This document shows positions 60,101-64,000 of a DNA stretch of 64,000 bases, in pieces. Position 1 is the stretch's first letter; every line of letters begins with the position of its first letter. The notes under the pieces were generated by a model. That model had not been told where the DNA came from and searched no databases. It worked only from the letters and a program-made list of their open reading frames with translations. A program made the translations under genes and the position numbers. Source of the DNA: Hydractinia symbiolongicarpus (taxonomy: Eukaryota > Cnidaria > Hydrozoa > Anthoathecata > Hydractiniidae); NCBI RefSeq assembly GCF_029227915.1, contig NC_079884.1, forward strand, positions 14,012,001 through 14,076,000. Direction: 5' to 3'.

Positions 60101-63100
60101 GAATACGTAAACAGTTACTCATACCATCATGCGCTCTGACATCTTATCTTGGCCTCGACGAGCAGCACGCATGGCCTTCGCAAAAGAAAAATATTCATGA
60201 GATTTTTAAAACAAATAAAAAATAAACAGAGAACGAAAAACTGCTGTTTGTATTTATCGCATACCTGTTTTTCCAGTAAAGATTCATGGTGACGTGCCTC
60301 AGAGAAATTTTCAGCATGATGACCTATATGGAAATAAGAAATTGCATAAAACGTAATTTTCTTGCACAGTTTATTGCAATCTTGACATGGTGACAAAAGA
60401 CTGGTTGTAATACCATTATTTCTTATATTATGACAAGATTTGAATTGTTTAAAGATAAGAAGTCCACACCTTTTCTTTCTCCTTCTAAAAGTTCGAAATA
60501 CGAAACTTGAACAAGTTGGTCATCAGGTGCCCATGTTATATTTCGTTTCTTTTTATTTTTCTTTCTAGCAAGTGACCCTTCATCAATAACTATGTCATCA
60601 TCTAAAAAAAATTTGAAATATATAATCGTGTTCTATACTGTTAAAAATAGCCAGTTCACAATTATTAGGCTTTAAACCTAGTACGTACCACTTGTTTTCG
60701 CTAAAGCAAGATTTGCAGCCTCCTATAAGATAGAGAAAAAAAACATAACAAAAATATCTGAATAACTTAAAAAGTGAAATAACAATAAAAAAATGCTTAA
60801 AGCTGAAAGAGAAATTTGATTACAAACTATACTAAAGACTTACAACAGCTGGAGATACTGGCAGTAAAGCTAAAATCAAATATAAAAAATATGAAAATTT
60901 GAATAAATTGAAACCATAATGTAGCCAAATCTTACGTCAACCAGTGAGCATTAATCCTTATTGTGTTTAGCCCACAAAACCTAATTTCATGTAAAAAAAA
61001 TTTCACATGCATCCCTATCAAACGAAGGTACAATAATATAAACGTTTAGGTAAGCACATTTACGGAACAAATTTACCAAAATCAAAATGTATCGAAATAT
61101 TGCAAATTTTCTTTCTACAATACTTATTAAAAAAATGTTTGTAATTTACCAAAAAAACTGGAATCTTGTGACATTTAATAAAACTCCCATGAATAGATAC
61201 ACTCCCACCCCTGCCTCCTCCAAACCCTATTTAGGTCAGTTCCTTAACCTTCTCGTGAACCATATATTTAATATAACCATATATATATAAGTGTCCTGCT
61301 TACCTAAAGATGTATCCATGGGTTCCTCAGCTTCTTCGGTCTCAGTAAGTGACAAGCTATACATAAAAAAAATTTAGTGAATACAAAGTCTTCCATTGTA
61401 AAAAAAGTTTTTATTGACTTTCAACATAAAGTCTGAAACCTACTTTTCATGATCAGCTTCAAGTTTTAACTTCTTTTCATGTTTTGCTTTACACAAAATT
61501 TCATCCAAAGGCAAAGGTGTGGCCTAAAACAAAATCCAGGTACATAACAATATGAACTATGTTATATGTTTATAGAAATATACATGCATCATAAAACATG
61601 AAACACACATATAAGCACAAAATCATACAAGCAACTGTCAAATATTAAAGTTTAGTAGATTACCTTTGAGTTCGAATTTCTTCTTTTCTTTTTTATTGGT
61701 GCAACAGTAGAAGCTGTTAAAGCTGACATAAATCCAGCTGAGTCAGACACACCTAATAGTTAATAGTTATTAATAGTTAATAGTTTACAAACACATTTAT
61801 TACACAAAACTAGTTGATTGCCCTTGAAAGTATCATAAAAAAACTAACAAATACAATAGATATTTTTTGGCAACATAGAAGGATGTCAAGATAACTACTT
61901 TGGGTATTACAGACTGACTGACAGGTTAGCCTTATTATAAGAGATATAGAAGTCACAATTGCACAATCTGATTCTTTTAATTAGAAATAAACGTTTAAGT
62001 AGATGGAATAAAGATATATACCATTCACAGGCCCATATAATATTTTACCTTTTGCACGTTTCTGGGGAGGTCCTTTTGCCTCTACTTCTCTACAAATACA
62101 AAATACATTTATATTGATTATTAAAGCAATACTTGAAGGCAAGCGAAATTTATATAGGTAAACCATCAATAAATTTTAGCAACTTAATATAGTCAAACCA
62201 GAGTTTGAAATTGCTTTACACATAATTTTTGTTCATCTTTTAATTAATACTATTTTCATGCTCACTGTTTCGGATTCACGTAAGGTAAAGTAAAACAATG
62301 ACAAAAATTTCATAAGACATTAGAAACATTCAAAAAGAGAAGATTCAGCATTCAAAATATTTACCTAATTCTTTTAGATGAAGGGACTTCATCACCTAAA
62401 TATCAATACAAAACAGTTAAACAAATCTAAAATTTGTTTCAAATTTATTATCTATGTTCAAAATGTTAGCAAAAATAAGACATGTTAAAAAAACTGACCT
62501 CCTCTGATCATATCCTTCCATTTTTTAATGAGAGATCCTGCATTCTTTTTTACATCTATAATTAAAAAAAAAAACACGTCAAGTCAGATCTAACCTAATA
62601 ACAGAGGAGCTTTCTCATTATTTTAGCAGATGCAAGACTTCAGTGACAGTTTAAAAAAAATGTACAATTTTTTTTTACAGATTTACTTTCTGGGATATAA
62701 TGCTTTGCATTTTTTAGAAGTAGTGGGTTTTCCACATCTTTAATAAACAAAATTAAATCCCTGCCGCATTAATTAAAGGGGAGTTGCAGAAAATTAGGGT
62801 GTTTTTGACACAGGGTACATAAAATTTGTCACATATGAGACAATATATATAAAAAGATAATCACAGTCAGGATAAATTAAACAAAAAGAGTGCATACCTG
62901 CATGCTCAAGCTTTGTCATCTGTTTCAGTAACTTGCCTGTGTTGCCCTATAAAGTAAATATTTTTTAAAAACATTTCAGACCAAAACAAGCAATAAACAT
63001 CAAATTGCAAATTCATTTCTTTTACATACCTGTTTGAGTAAATCAACGGTGATTGGTAAAATTTTCAAAACCTAAAATTTTAAAACAAAATTTCATTATA

Positions 63101-63731
63101 AATAAATTGGTGAGAGTAATTTTATATATAAATAAATTTGTTAAAATTAATATTATTGATCCATTTATCAAATTTGAACATACGTCAATAAGTTCTAGCA
63201 AAACTGGGAAATTTTCAGACTTAGTGAATTCGTGAAGCCATTTATTTAGAATACCCCATCCACCAGTTGAAAGGAACCTAAAACATAATACAGTTAATGT
63301 CATTTAGGTGTCCTTTAACATGCTTACTAAATGCATGCCAAGTCAGTTTTGAAGTACAAAATTGCTTTAGAAATTTTTATATTCTGAAACAATGGTTTGG
63401 CAATAAAAATATAAATATTGAAATGTTATTACTTCTCAAGGGTATCCCTTTTTTCTTCACTTTGTTTAGCTTGTCTGCAGGTGGCTTTTAAAATATTTAA
63501 ATAAACACATCTGCTCATTAACTTTTCGGCATCTTTCATCATACTAAAGAAGGGCAAAAAAAATCACGATAACAGAACTTTATGTTTAACTTCATAACTG
63601 AGAAAGATAAAGTATATAAATATATACCCAACAACACGCATCACTTCTTGAGGTGTTTTTATGTCACCCACCACACCTAACATTGGTTTCAATGCATTAA
63701 GCAATACACGTGGTTCTCCACCAGCTGTGCC
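57162..63731 (-). CDS. PPP1R10: PNUTS-like PP1 regulatory subunit (5' end beyond window)
   Basis: A nuclear PP1-targeting scaffold (PTW/PP1 complex) that acts in transcription termination and chromatin. Exons, 5' to 3': 63628-63731, 63433-63543, 63184-63277, 63030-63071, 62898-62946, 62499-62555, 62365-62395, 62049-62089, 61664-61752, 61444-61523, 61304-61356, 60844-60869, 60689-60722, 60470-60601, 60265-60323, 60125-60175, 59951-60031, 59615-59664, 59358-59442, 58985-59270, 57807-58060, 57378-57723, 57162-57238. They total 2232 nt, all in phase. Domains: TFIIS-N-like (LMSRCVYLNIL, STGGWGILNKWL, LPITVDLLKQ); GFMSALTAS plus a basic patch; PP1 RVxF-type site KKRNITW followed by SYFEL; AERE helix; Pro/Gly and RGG-rich region; CCCH finger (C-x8-C-x5-C-x3-H) on the last exon. 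The start codon is not seen. Skipping the last intron would give a stop at 57346 and lose the finger. Confidence 0.93.
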
Positions 63732-64000
63732 CTATATAAAAAATTTGGTCCTATTTAATAGGTATGCAATGATCCTTAACATAAGAAATAGTTTGTATTA
63801 TTTTCAGAAAAAAATATTGCCTTCTAAATTAACTAAATCAACTTTAACAGATTTGAATCAGATTCATCTTTTTTCATCGCTACAGATGGTTCAGATTGCT
63901 TTTTCTAAAGCAACAAACTCTGAATAAACCTATAACTTGGGATCCTACTTGCACATCTATCAGCATTGATTTTGATTTAGATAACACTGAAAAAGCTGTT

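Overview
The window is animal nuclear DNA. It is AT-rich, its genes are split into many short exons with plain GT..AG introns, and the protein families present (LARGE, PNUTS, hnRNP A/B-like, furin-like convertase, RFESD) are metazoan. The many short inverted-repeat elements, including an AACCTCG..CGAGGTT family of the kind common in cnidarian genomes, suggest an early-branching animal, most likely a cnidarian. The species cannot be fixed from this sequence.

Six genes are supported. (1) 1-698, minus: the 5' part of an F-box protein that runs off the left edge. (2) 10517-11695, plus: a three-exon RFESD-like Rieske [2Fe-2S] protein, 209 aa. (3) 14127-30144, plus: an 18-exon LARGE-type bifunctional glycosyltransferase, 709 aa, with both DxD sites kept. 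(4) 32677-35636, plus: an hnRNP A/B-like protein with two RRMs and an RGG/QN-rich tail, 385 aa, probably with a 19-nt microexon. (5) 41925-54468, plus: a divergent furin-like protease whose last two exons are tandemly duplicated, giving two possible C-terminal ends. (6) 57162-63731, minus: 23 exons of a PNUTS (PPP1R10)-like PP1 regulator, missing only its extreme N-terminus, with a CCCH zinc finger on a separate last exon. These are unrelated housekeeping, secretory and nuclear genes. Nothing suggests co-regulation as an operon.

The space between them, and many introns, is filled with transposon debris. From 4.1 to 9.0 kb lie two inverted Tc1/mariner-like non-autonomous elements with CCACGAT-rich ends; the second holds a nested LINE, a 53-bp minisatellite and an hAT-like MITE. 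Three 5'-truncated copies of one LINE family end in (ATG)n. Other elements are a tRNA-derived SINE, a piggyBac-like MITE with TTAA duplications, an hAT transposase remnant, and several TIR families. A ~180-bp tandem repeat in a convertase intron carries its own LINE insertion.

All exon borders were set by reading splice sites, phase and homology by eye. Cumulative lengths were checked to be multiples of three. The strongest unusual signal is the furin-like gene: almost no propeptide, altered substrate-pocket residues, a GPI-signal-like tail, and duplicated terminal exons with mucin-like stalks of different length.
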